Assembly: GCA_031291845.1 (NCBI GenBank)
Contig: JARLIH010000368.1
Coordinates: 1-41,038 of the forward strand
Direction: 5' to 3'
DNA from: Isosphaeraceae bacterium
Lineage (GTDB): Bacteria; Planctomycetota; Planctomycetia; Isosphaerales; Isosphaeraceae
DNA: 41,038 bases
Shown here: one piece after another, positions 32,134-41,038 of the stretch
Layout: every line of letters begins with the position of its first letter
Numbering within the stretch: the stretch's first letter is position 1
Program-made: the position numbers and the translations under genes
The notes under the pieces: generated by a model
The model's input: the letters and a program-made list of their open reading frames with translations, nothing else
Databases searched by the model: none
Told to the model about the DNA's origin: nothing

Positions 32134-34893
32134 ATGCGTCTCAGACCTCCCACATTCCGGACGCGACTTCCGCTCGCACTCGGACTGGCCGCGGTTGGCT
32201 GCCTGGCGCTCGCGGTCAGCGCCGATGAGGCGGCACCTCGCCCGCAATCGGCCGCGATGTTGCACCTGACCAACGGCGGCTTCGTCGCCGGCGCGCTTCT
32301 CGAATCCGGCCGGCCGGGGCACATCCGCTGGCAGCCGACCGGCTTCACGGCACCCCTCGACTTTTTCGCCAGCCACGTCAACGCCATCCACATCCCCTCC
32401 CCCACCGACCCGCCCAAGGCTCAGGGAGACACCTGTCTCGAGCTCGCCGGCGGCGATGTGCTCTCCGGGACGCTCCTCCACCTGAACGATCGCGAGGCGA
32501 CTCTCGACGTCGCGGGACTGGGCGCGGTTGTTATCAGCCGCACCCACGTGCGGACGTTGACCCGACTGAGCGACGCCGGGGGAGTCGTATTCGTCGGGCC
32601 GTCCGGTCTGTCCGGCTGGCGCGCCCCGCAGCCGGACAATGGCTGGAGCGAGGAGTCGGGGCAGTTGACGTCCCGTTCCGACGGCGCTGTGCTCCGCAGC
32701 CGGTTCAACCTGCCGGCCCGCGCCATCGTCGAGTTCGAGCTGTCGTGGAAGCGAAAGCCCGACTTCGTCCTCGCGCTCGGAGTCGATGACACACCGGCCT
32801 CACTCGAGCAGGCGTTCCGCTTCGAAATCTATGAAAACGACTTCGTCGTCCGTTGCGTGACGGAACACGAAGCGGACTTCGCGTCGCTGGGCACCGTCGC
32901 CTCGGGCGATGGCCGCGGCAAATTTCGGGTCTATCTCGACCAGGCGCGAGGACGGGTCGTGGTCCGGTCGTCGAGCGGCAAAACATTGGCCGATATGATG
33001 CTCAAAGAGAAGTCGGGCCAGGCGCTTCCCGGCCTGGCACTGATCAACAACCGGGGCGAGTCGCAACTGCGTTTGGAACGCCTGAAGGTCCTGCGCTGGA
33101 CCAGCGACCTGCCGCACGACAGCGAACCGGGCCTGACGCGCGTCGTGCGCACCGACGGCACCGCGACCACCGGCGAGCTCGTCCGGCTCGACGACGCGAC
33201 GCACGAGTTCGTGGTGCGCGATCACGATGCAGAAACGCGGATTCCCGCGCAGCAGCTCGCCAGCGCAACCCTGTCCGCGCCACAGGAAGACGCTCCGCGG
33301 GACTTCTGCGTCGTGGGGCAGGACGGGACGCGCCTCAGTGGCGAGCTGCTCGGCGTCGGGAAGAACGAGCTCTCCCTGGCCGTCCCGGGCATCACGGGCC
33401 CGTTGCGATTTCCGCTCACCGCGCTGAGGTCGCTCCTCGTGTTGCGCCACGTCCCAAACGCTGTCGAGGACAAGGACGGCAAGAAGGGGACCCTCGTGTT
33501 CGACGGCGCGCGGCTGCCGGGGCTCTTGACCAACGGTGTGGCGGCTGGGATGTCCAGTTGTCTCACGTGGCAGCCCGATGGAAGCGAGATCGCCAGTCCG
33601 CTGCGCACGGGAATTTCCGGGCGCATTGTTTACCGGGTGCGGGCTGAGCCCGCCAAGCGGCCCGTGCCGCAGGCGCCTGGGAATCAGGTCATGATCCTGA
33701 GGATGGAAACCAGGGCGCGGCCGCTGGTTCGTGCGCCCGAGCCAAGCCTGCCGTTGTCGCTGCACCTGCTCACTGGTGACGTCATCCCGGGGGAAGTCAC
33801 CAAGATCGACGAGAAGGGCGTCTGGTTCCAAAGCGCGATCACCCAGGGGAAGTTCGTCCCCCATGAGAAGATCAAGGCCGTCGAGCTCGCGCGGTTGGAT
33901 GTTCCTCCCATCCGCGTGACCAAGAGCAAGCGGGAGCGTTTGCTGACGCTGCCTCGTATGCAAAAGGAAAGCCCGCCCACGCACATGGTCCAGTCGCGCA
34001 ACGGCGACTACCTGCGCGGTCGCGTGCTGAAACTCGACGACGGCACGCTCCAGGTTGAGGTCCACCTCGAAACAAAAGACATCCCGCGCAACCGTGTCGC
34101 GCGGATCATCTGGTTGCATGCCCAGGAGGGGTCCCCGGACAAGGACACCCCCCCGAAGCCGGCCGCCGAATCCGACGCCCGAGGAACTCGCGTGCAGGCG
34201 GTGCGCAACGACGGCATTCGGCTCACGTACCAGGCGGTGCGCTTTGCCGACGGTTCGCTTTCGGGCACGAGCGACGTGCTGGGTCCCTGCGACGTCCCGC
34301 TGAAAGACGTCGACGAACTCTTGCTCGGCAGCGCGATCGAACGCGAGGCCTCCCAACTGGACTATCAGCGCTGGAAGCTCCAGGACGCGCCGGAGCCGAA
34401 ATACGTTCAGGCCGACAGCAACGGCTCCGCAGGTACCGAGTCGGATCTCGTCGGCAAGCCCGCCCCGGACTTCACCCTCGACCTCCTCGATGGGAAGGCG
34501 TTCCACCTGGCCGACGGCAAGGGGAAGGTGATCGTCCTCGACTTCTGGGCGACCTGGTGCGGCCCCTGTCTCCAAGCCATGCCGCAGGTCGAGCGTGCGG
34601 CCAAGGAGTTCCCCGAAAAGGACGTCCAACTGATCGCCGTGAACCTCGAGGAAGCGCCGAAGAAGATCCAGGCGATGCTCGAACGACAGAAGCTCGCCGT
34701 TACAGTCGCACTCGACCGCGACGGCGTGGTCGCCCGAAAGTACAAGGCGAACGCGATCCCCCAGACGGTCGTCATCGACCGTGAAGGAAACATCGCCCGC
34801 CTGTTCGTCGGCAGCAGCCCCCACCTCGGGGACCAGCTCCGCGACGCGATTCAGAATGCAGTGGCGGGAGGCGCATCGAAAGAGAAAAAATAA
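32134..34893 (+). CDS. Secreted multi-repeat (small beta-barrel-like) protein with C-terminal TlpA-type thioredoxin
   Basis: The 919-residue protein has a signal peptide (LALGLAAVGCLALAVSA). It then shows about eight repeats of roughly 45 residues with the pattern NGD-x-L-x-G-x-LL, a turn, then I-P/LP and a hydrophobic end: for example LTNGGFVAGALL, LAGGDVLSGTLL, GQDGTRLSGELL, LLTGDVIPGEVT and SRNGDYLRGRVL. These look like SH3- or Sm-like small barrels. A concanavalin/LamG-like domain sits between repeats 2 and 3 (about 150-320; FRFEIYENDFVVRC). The C-terminus (about 770-915) is a TlpA/ResA-type thioredoxin (GKPAPDFTL, WATWCGPC with Cys809 and Cys812, AIPQTVVIDREG). Such domains reduce or exchange disulfides outside the cytoplasm. 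GGAGG stands four bases before the ATG. It is the last gene of the cluster. Confidence 0.85.
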   Translation: MRLRPPTFRTRLPLALGLAAVGCLALAVSADEAAPRPQSAAMLHLTNGGFVAGALLESGRPGHIRWQPTGFTAPLDFFASHVNAIHIPSPTDPPKAQGDTCLELAGGDVLSGTLLHLNDREATLDVAGLGAVVISRTHVRTLTRLSDAGGVVFVGPSGLSGWRAPQPDNGWSEESGQLTSRSDGAVLRSRFNLPARAIVEFELSWKRKPDFVLALGVDDTPASLEQAFRFEIYENDFVVRCVTEHEADFASLGTVASGDGRGKFRVYLDQARGRVVVRSSSGKTLADMMLKEKSGQALPGLALINNRGESQLRLERLKVLRWTSDLPHDSEPGLTRVVRTDGTATTGELVRLDDATHEFVVRDHDAETRIPAQQLASATLSAPQEDAPRDFCVVGQDGTRLSGELLGVGKNELSLAVPGITGPLRFPLTALRSLLVLRHVPNAVEDKDGKKGTLVFDGARLPGLLTNGVAAGMSSCLTWQPDGSEIASPLRTGISGRIVYRVRAEPAKRPVPQAPGNQVMILRMETRARPLVRAPEPSLPLSLHLLTGDVIPGEVTKIDEKGVWFQSAITQGKFVPHEKIKAVELARLDVPPIRVTKSKRERLLTLPRMQKESPPTHMVQSRNGDYLRGRVLKLDDGTLQVEVHLETKDIPRNRVARIIWLHAQEGSPDKDTPPKPAAESDARGTRVQAVRNDGIRLTYQAVRFADGSLSGTSDVLGPCDVPLKDVDELLLGSAIEREASQLDYQRWKLQDAPEPKYVQADSNGSAGTESDLVGKPAPDFTLDLLDGKAFHLADGKGKVIVLDFWATWCGPCLQAMPQVERAAKEFPEKDVQLIAVNLEEAPKKIQAMLERQKLAVTVALDRDGVVARKYKANAIPQTVVIDREGNIARLFVGSSPHLGDQLRDAIQNAVAGGASKEKK

Positions 34894-35089
34894 TGATTTT
34901 ATAATAAATTGATACCACTTTAAAACCCATGCCGACCGGCCGCGGCTCGCCTTCACGGCTGCCCAGAATCGGCCGGAGACGGGAGTTCCCAGCCCCGTAG
35001 GAGCGGCAAGCCGTCAACCCGAGGCGTGAGCTCCTGGCTAACAACTCACCGCCTCTCCAGGGCTGGCAGAGAAGACCTCGCACCGCCAC
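34894..35089. other. Convergent intergenic region, 196 bp
   Basis: It separates two genes that read towards each other, so terminators are expected. Directly after the stop is an unusually AT-rich stretch (34894-34928) in otherwise GC-rich DNA. CCGGCCG (34936-34942) and CGGCCGG (34970-34976) can pair across a 27-base loop. I see no classical hairpin plus T-run. Confidence 0.4.
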
Positions 35090-36535
<1,446 letters not shown>

Positions 36536-36538
36536 GGG

Positions 36539-39500
36539 TTACCCTCTCGTGATCGTCTCGTCGAGGTTCAATATGGCGCGCGCGAGCACGGTCCAGGCGG
36601 CACGATCCATGACGTCCCCCTCGCCCGCCCCGGCGACGGCCTGGGCGTCCAGTTCGTGCCGGACGAACCGCGCTTTCTGCGACTCGAAGTAACGCACCAG
36701 CGCGGCGCGCTCCTCGGCCGAGGGCGGACGCGACAGGCAGCGCCGGAACAGATGGTCAATCCGTTCCTCGACCGTTCCGGACTGCGCGCCGAGCAATCGG
36801 CCGAACGCCTGCGCGGCTTCCGTAAAGACCGGGTCGTTCAGAAGCGTCAACGCCTGGAGCGGCGTGTTCGACACGTCCCTGCGCGCGACGCAGACTTCAC
36901 CGCTGGGACCGTCGAACGTGGTGAACATCGCATAGGGCGCGGTGCGCTTGCTGAAGGTGTAGAGCCCGCGCCGGTAGCGGTCGCCGCCCGGGCTCAACTT
37001 CCATTCGAGCCCCCCGTAGGTCCCATCGGTCGTCACGCCCGCGGGCTGAGGCGGGTACACGCTCGGCCCCCCCACCTTCTCGAAAAGTAACCCGCTGGCG
37101 CGCAGCGCCTGGTCGCGGATCGTCTCCGCCTCGAGCCGCACGCGCGGGGCGCGGGCGAGCAGCCGGTTCTCGGCATCGCGCGCGAGCAGTTCCGGCGTCA
37201 CCCGCGACGACTGCTGGTACGTCGCGCTCGTGACGATCAGCCGGTGTATCGCCTTGAGTGACCATCGTTGATTCACCAGCTCGACCGCGAGCCAGTCGAG
37301 CAGCTCCGGATGGCTGGGCGCTTCGCCCTGGTATCCAAAGTCTTGCGGTGTCGCGACGATCCCGCGCCCGAAAAACACCGCCCACTGGCGGTTCATTGTC
37401 ACGCGGGCGACAAGCGGGTTCGTGGGCGAAACGAGCCAGCGGGCGAACTCAAGGCGGCCGCGCCGGGCGCCGTCGGGAAGACGGGGCAACATCGACAGCA
37501 CATCCGGCTCGACGCGCTCCGTCGGCTGGAGGTACTCGCCCCGGTTGTGGCGGAACGTCGGCCTGGGGTTCGCCGGCGGGCGTTCGCTCATGACCAGGGT
37601 GGTCGGGTCCGCGGGCATCTGCTTTCGCACGGCGTCGATCGCCTCGCGGGCCTTCGCGAGCTCGGGCACGGCAAGCAGGAATTGTTTGAACAGCCGCGCG
37701 TGGTCCTCGGCCGAGCGCTCGGCGCTGGGCACAAGGAAGAGCGCTTCGACGTCGCCCGGCATATCGCGGGCGATGGCCGGTCGCGGGTCGGTCGTCACCG
37801 CGATGCGAAACCGCCCGAGCCCCGCAGCATAGTAGCGTTCGAACAGCAGCCGCAGACTTAGTTCGCGAGTCTCGCCCAGCGGCGCGGCGAGCGTGAATAC
37901 GGCGGTGTGTGCACGGCCCTGGCCGCCGTCGATCGACCAGCCGCTCTGCGGGTCGCCGTCGATCGCGGCCTTCGCGTCGTTCTTGCCGTTCGCCACGCTC
38001 GCGGTTGCATTGGAGAATGGAACGGCCTTTCCACCGGCGGTCAGGCGGACCTCGCTGAGGAAGAAGTCGCCGAACGGGCCTTCGTAGTAGATCCGCCCGG
38101 GACCATGGCGGGGAAGACGATCGTCGGGCAAGACTTCCAGCCGGATCGCGGTTACTCCACGGAGGTCCTCGCGGAAGGTCAAGTCGTAGGTGTCGCTCTT
38201 GCTCTGGTCGCCGCTGGCGAAGACGGACCCGTCCGCTTCGACGGTGAGCAGGGGCAGGCTGGCACGAGCGTCGACCGGCTTGATGCTGCGCCAGCGCACC
38301 GTCCGCGCCGACTCCTGCTCGAGCCACTCCTGGAACTTCCGGTCGAGACGCTCGCGGCGGCGAACGTCCGCGGACCGCGGGTCCTTCGGGTCCGAGTCAA
38401 CCGGGAACTGGGCCGGCAGGTTCGCGACCATCGTCTCGATCTGGGCCTCGAGCGCGCGACGCTGCTGATCGATCGACGGGGTCGGGACCGAGAGCTCGGG
38501 TTCGTCCGCGTTATTCAGAAACGCCATGAGCTGGTAGTATTCGCGCTGAGAGATCGGGTCGTACTTGTGCGTGTGACACTGGGCGCATCCAATCGTCAGG
38601 CCAAGCCAGACGGTGCCGGTCGTCGCGACGCGGTCGGTCATCGCATGAAAGCGGTACTCCAACGGGTCGATTCCGCCCTCCTCGTTAAGCATCGTATTGC
38701 GGTGGAACCCCGTGGCGATGCGCTGATCGAACGAGGCGCCGGGAAGCATGTCGCCGGCGATCTGCTCGATCGTGAAGCGGTCGAACGGCATATCGGCGTT
38801 CAGCGCCCGGATGACCCAATCGCGGTACGGCCAGACCGAGCGAGGGCGGTCCTTCTCATAACCGTTCGTATCGGCGTAGCGCGCCAGATCGAGCCACTTG
38901 CGGGCCCAGCGTTCCCCGTAGCGCGGGGAGGCCAAAAGTCGGTCCACCAGCCGCTCAAACGCATCGGGCGCGGAATCGGCGAGAAAAGCGTCCACTTCCG
39001 CCGGCGTGGGCGGCAGGCCCACGAGGTCGAGCGTCACTCGCCGAATGAGCGTTGCGCGGTCCGCTTGCGGCGCCGGCCGCAATTCGGCCGCTTCCAGGCG
39101 CGACAAAATGAACGAATCGACCGCGTTCCGCGGCCATGAGTGCTGGCGGACCCTGGGGAGCGGCGCCTGCCGGGGTGACACGAACGCCCAGTGCGCCCGG
39201 TATTCGGCCCCTTCAGTGACCCACCGCTTGAGAACCCGCCGCTCCTCGTCGTTGAGCTGGTCTTTCGTGTTCGGGGGCGGCATCCGCTCACTTTCGTCCT
39301 CCGCGAAGATTCGAGCGACCAGCTCGCTCTCGTCGGCCTTACCGGGGACCACGGCGGCGGTGCCCGAGTCCGCCGGCTGCGTGGCCGCTTCGCGCGTGTC
39401 GAGGCGAAGCTTGCCCTTGCGCGCCTTGTCGTCAGGGCCATGGCACTTGAAGCAGTGCCTTGCCAGGATCGGCCGGACCTGCGCCGTGAAGAGGTTGCCG

Positions 39501-39592
39501 TCGTCGCCTCGGAGGGCGCCCCCGTGGAGAACCGCGACAAATGCCGCGCAAGCGACCGTAAGCCGACGATTCGTCCGTGTTTCCATGCGCAT
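36539..39592 (-). CDS. PSCyt1/PSCyt2 (DUF1549) / PSD1 (DUF1553) c-type cytochrome protein, long form
   Basis: The 1017-residue exported protein has a signal peptide (LTVACAAFVAVLHGGALRG). PSCyt1 (about 30-130) contains CFKCH at 47-51 and ERMPPPN. PSCyt2/DUF1549 (about 150-370) contains LDLVGLPPTPAEVDAF, YGERWARKWLDLARYADT and a second heme motif CAQCH at 336-340. A middle insert (about 440-610) of beta type (LEVLPDDRLPRHGPGR, FFLSEVRLTAGG, AIDGDPQSGWSI) resembles a discoidin-like carbohydrate-binding fold and is absent from the 786-residue homologue. PSD1/DUF1553 fills about 700-970 (MNRQWAVFFGRGIV, SATYQQSSR). I chose ATG 39592-39590, with GAGG eight bases upstream, over a GTG at 39601. The insert suggests a glycan target, but that is inference. 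Confidence 0.87.
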   Translation of the reverse strand: MRMETRTNRRLTVACAAFVAVLHGGALRGDDGNLFTAQVRPILARHCFKCHGPDDKARKGKLRLDTREAATQPADSGTAAVVPGKADESELVARIFAEDESERMPPPNTKDQLNDEERRVLKRWVTEGAEYRAHWAFVSPRQAPLPRVRQHSWPRNAVDSFILSRLEAAELRPAPQADRATLIRRVTLDLVGLPPTPAEVDAFLADSAPDAFERLVDRLLASPRYGERWARKWLDLARYADTNGYEKDRPRSVWPYRDWVIRALNADMPFDRFTIEQIAGDMLPGASFDQRIATGFHRNTMLNEEGGIDPLEYRFHAMTDRVATTGTVWLGLTIGCAQCHTHKYDPISQREYYQLMAFLNNADEPELSVPTPSIDQQRRALEAQIETMVANLPAQFPVDSDPKDPRSADVRRRERLDRKFQEWLEQESARTVRWRSIKPVDARASLPLLTVEADGSVFASGDQSKSDTYDLTFREDLRGVTAIRLEVLPDDRLPRHGPGRIYYEGPFGDFFLSEVRLTAGGKAVPFSNATASVANGKNDAKAAIDGDPQSGWSIDGGQGRAHTAVFTLAAPLGETRELSLRLLFERYYAAGLGRFRIAVTTDPRPAIARDMPGDVEALFLVPSAERSAEDHARLFKQFLLAVPELAKAREAIDAVRKQMPADPTTLVMSERPPANPRPTFRHNRGEYLQPTERVEPDVLSMLPRLPDGARRGRLEFARWLVSPTNPLVARVTMNRQWAVFFGRGIVATPQDFGYQGEAPSHPELLDWLAVELVNQRWSLKAIHRLIVTSATYQQSSRVTPELLARDAENRLLARAPRVRLEAETIRDQALRASGLLFEKVGGPSVYPPQPAGVTTDGTYGGLEWKLSPGGDRYRRGLYTFSKRTAPYAMFTTFDGPSGEVCVARRDVSNTPLQALTLLNDPVFTEAAQAFGRLLGAQSGTVEERIDHLFRRCLSRPPSAEERAALVRYFESQKARFVRHELDAQAVAGAGEGDVMDRAAWTVLARAILNLDETITRG

Positions 39593-40526
39593 CGACGTCA
39601 CCTCGTCGGAAGGATTCGGGACCAGGACGGACGGTGGGTGGGGATCGGCCGGCTGCTAGGAGTGTAGGGATACCATTAAACCATAGCGGCCACTCACGCG
39701 ATCGGCAACGCCTTGCACGACCCGGGACTTTTTCGCTTCCGCCTTCTCGATCAGCGTCCAGGCAAGTGACCGTCGCCTCGTTAACGAGTGCCGCTACCAC
39801 AAGTCCGGCGGCGGGGTCGCATCTGGGATCGCACGCCCAGAGTCTTCGATGGGCGTCGCGCACGTCCCCGGCGGGTCGGCCACGCCCGTCACAAACTCCG
39901 GCCTTGCGGCGCAACATGCCGACCGTTCTCGCTCCGCGACTGCACAATCGTCCTGTGTCGGCGAGACCAAGACTTGATAAGATTGGGGACCACTCCTATG
40001 ATACCGGAGAGTTCGGTTTCAGACTGTGTGTTGGGGACGAACTCTCACCGTTCTTCGCGAGCCGCCGCGCCACCTATGCGTCTCTCGAAAACTGCCGTGC
40101 GATCACTGGTGCTGATGCTCGCCCTGCGAGCCGTTTTTGCCCCGGTTACGGTGCGCGCGACCAAGACGGGCCATCTCTATCGTGCCCGGGTCGTCGTGAG
40201 TTTGCGCACCTGCTGGCCGCCACAGCGGCTGGAGCGTTTCTCTTCGACGTCCAAGCTGCTAAAACTCTTCCAGGGCAAGGACAAAGATCAGACTTTCGAT
40301 ACGGGCCGGTGGCTAGCCGGTCATAGCTTCTGGTCGTCTCCCTCCTCCTCACTCGCCCCTCACGCGCCCGCGAACCTTCGCGCGTTTTGCCTGGATCGCT
40401 CCGCGGCGTCATTGCGCTGCTGAACCAGGAGTATTGCGCTTTCCGATGGCCGGCTTAGCGCTCTGCGCCGTGTCGCACGCTGCAATTTCGTAGCGGCGTT
40501 ATGTGCTGGGCCAAGTGCCGCTCGAG
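39593..40526. other. Gene-poor stretch, about 930 bp, possible decayed coding remnants
   Basis: No frame gives a recognisable protein with a supported start. Two fragments hint at past genes: from ATG 40076 a signal-peptide-like N-terminus (RSLVLMLALRAVFAPVTV), and in another frame at 40192-40257 a Tat-signal-like RREFAHLLAATAAGAFLFD followed by a stop at 40324-40326. Neither continues into a family I know. Dispersed palindromic repeats lie at 39831-39895. The promoter of the minus-strand PSCyt/PSD1 gene should be near 39600-39700. Confidence 0.4.
39831..39858. repeat. Dispersed palindromic repeat, copy 2
   Basis: GCACGCCCAGAGTCTTCGAT followed by GGGCGTCG nearly matches the minus strand of 7514-7539 and can form the same ACGCCC/GGGCGT stem. 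A partial opposed copy follows at about 39880-39900 (CACGCCCGTC, then AAACTCCGG). Confidence 0.5.
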
Positions 40527-40647
40527 CCGTAAAGCGGCTGCGTGTCAGTCGGTTTGAGGGTCCCGGTCCGTGGATCAGTCCCGTGACTCTGGGGGGGGTT
40601 GCATGGCCGATCACGGACCGGGACCCCCAAATCGACACCGCATGCCG
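40527..40647. repeat. Direct repeat copy A with long internal hairpin
   Basis: The 107 bases from 40541 recur at 40735-40841, and weaker similarity extends about 14 bases further upstream. Inside, 25-base arms at 40548-40572 and 40612-40636 pair at 24 of 25 positions (one G-U, one A-C mismatch) around a 39-base loop containing an eight-G run. No coding potential is convincing. It may be a structured RNA, a REP/MITE-like element or part of a larger repeat cut by the window. Confidence 0.7.
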
Positions 40648-40720
40648 ATTGCAGGGGTTCCATCAGGTGGTTCCTGAGTGACGCAGTCTTTGTCCGACGT
40701 CGAGTCAAACGCCATCCGAC

Positions 40721-40841
40721 TCGTAGAGCAGCCACGTGTCAGTCGGTTTGAGGGTCCCGGTCCGTGGATCAGTCCCGTGACTCTGGGGGGGGTTGCATGG
40801 CCGATTGCGGGCCGGGACCCCCAAACCGACAGCGTATGCCG
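40721..40841. repeat. Direct repeat copy B with long internal hairpin
   Basis: This is the second copy, 194 bases after copy A. The left arm (40742-40766) and the 39-base loop are identical to copy A. The right arm (40806-40830) differs at four positions, and every change keeps pairing as G-U or G-C. The 87 bases between the two 107-base cores are unrelated to either. Confidence 0.7.
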
Positions 40842-40879
40842 GTCTGGCGGCCGCCCGGACAACGCTTCTCACTGCCGGA

Positions 40880-40965
40880 GAGTGGGGGGCCGGGCGGGGG
40901 GTTGTGGCCCGCGGGGTGGGGGGGGGGGGGGGGGGGCCGCCCCCCCCCGCCCCCCCCCCCCGCGG
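40880..40965. repeat. Low-complexity G-run/C-run foldback, probable assembly artefact
   Basis: Runs of G (up to about 19 around 40917-40936) are followed by C-rich runs (about 40937-40962), making an almost perfect G/C foldback within 80 bases. No known element looks like this. Poly-G runs of this kind are typical of two-colour sequencing errors at contig ends. Sequence from about 40880 onward should be treated as unreliable. Confidence 0.6.
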
Positions 40966-41038
40966 CGCGTACCCGGGGCCGACGGGGGTCCAGGGGCATT
41001 GCCATCGTCGCGCGAAGGCGCGCGCCGGATCTGGTGGA

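Noticed and set aside
32800..34956. 718-residue open frame on the minus strand opposite the repeat-thioredoxin gene
   Set aside because: Same cause; the plus-strand gene has clear domains and a strong ribosome-binding site, the antisense frame has none.
40496..40506. GTTATGTG resembling an integron attC core
   Set aside because: It does not fit the GTTRRRY core, no partner core is at the right distance, and no integrase is present.
40541..40841. CRISPR-like direct repeats
   Set aside because: Only two copies, each over 100 bp with a large internal hairpin, and no cas genes.

Overview
This is a GC-rich chromosomal segment (my estimate is about two thirds G+C) from a planctomycete. Three protein groups point there: two modules pairing a PSCyt1/PSCyt2/PSD1 protein (DUF1549/DUF1553) with a Tat-exported DUF1501 protein; two beta-propeller/HEAT/c-type-cytochrome proteins of the kind expanded in Planctomycetota and Verrucomicrobia; and a MoxR-DUF58-BatA-like-VWA cluster. 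I cannot fix the genus; Gemmataceae or Isosphaeraceae would fit. I saw no rRNA, tRNA, CRISPR array, transposase or phage gene.

Layout. (1) 1-7412, minus strand: a tight run read leftwards, encoding a 1581-residue PHP/propeller/HEAT/cytochrome fusion, an isochorismatase-like hydrolase, a polysaccharide deacetylase and the N-terminal part of a neutral-ceramidase-like enzyme that leaves the window. (2) 7778-11314, minus: a 1178-residue fusion of two alpha/beta-hydrolase lobes, an M23 (LytM) domain and two PKD domains. (3) 11541-18230, plus: a propeller cytochrome, then a PSCyt/PSD1 protein overlapping a DUF1501 protein. (4) 18484-34893, plus: the most coherent locus, with ten genes in one direction: MoxR ATPase, DUF58 protein, BatA-like VWA protein, VWA/GATase-like membrane protein, a large membrane coiled-coil protein, three paralogous secreted helical proteins, a prenyltransferase-fold toroid protein, and a secreted protein made of about eight small beta-barrel-like repeats ending in a TlpA-type thioredoxin. 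(5) 35090-39592, minus: a second PSCyt/PSD1 plus DUF1501 module. (6) 39593-41038: about 1.4 kb without a convincing gene, holding dispersed palindromes, a direct repeat that folds into a long hairpin, and a low-complexity G/C foldback that looks like an assembly or contig-end artefact.

How the genes may work together. Nearly every product carries a signal peptide, Tat signal or membrane segment, so the window is dominated by extracytoplasmic functions. The hydrolases and cytochrome proteins suggest envelope-associated degradation of polymers or lipids, but the functions of the PSCyt, PSD1 and DUF1501 families are not established. In region 4, a MoxR/VWA core of the kind linked to protein maturation and envelope stress sits beside three secreted proteins that each carry three LTxxQ-like motifs (the hallmark of Spy/CpxP-like periplasmic proteins) and a thioredoxin fusion. 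I read this, as inference, as an envelope quality-control or surface-assembly system. It is the best candidate in the window for an undescribed system.
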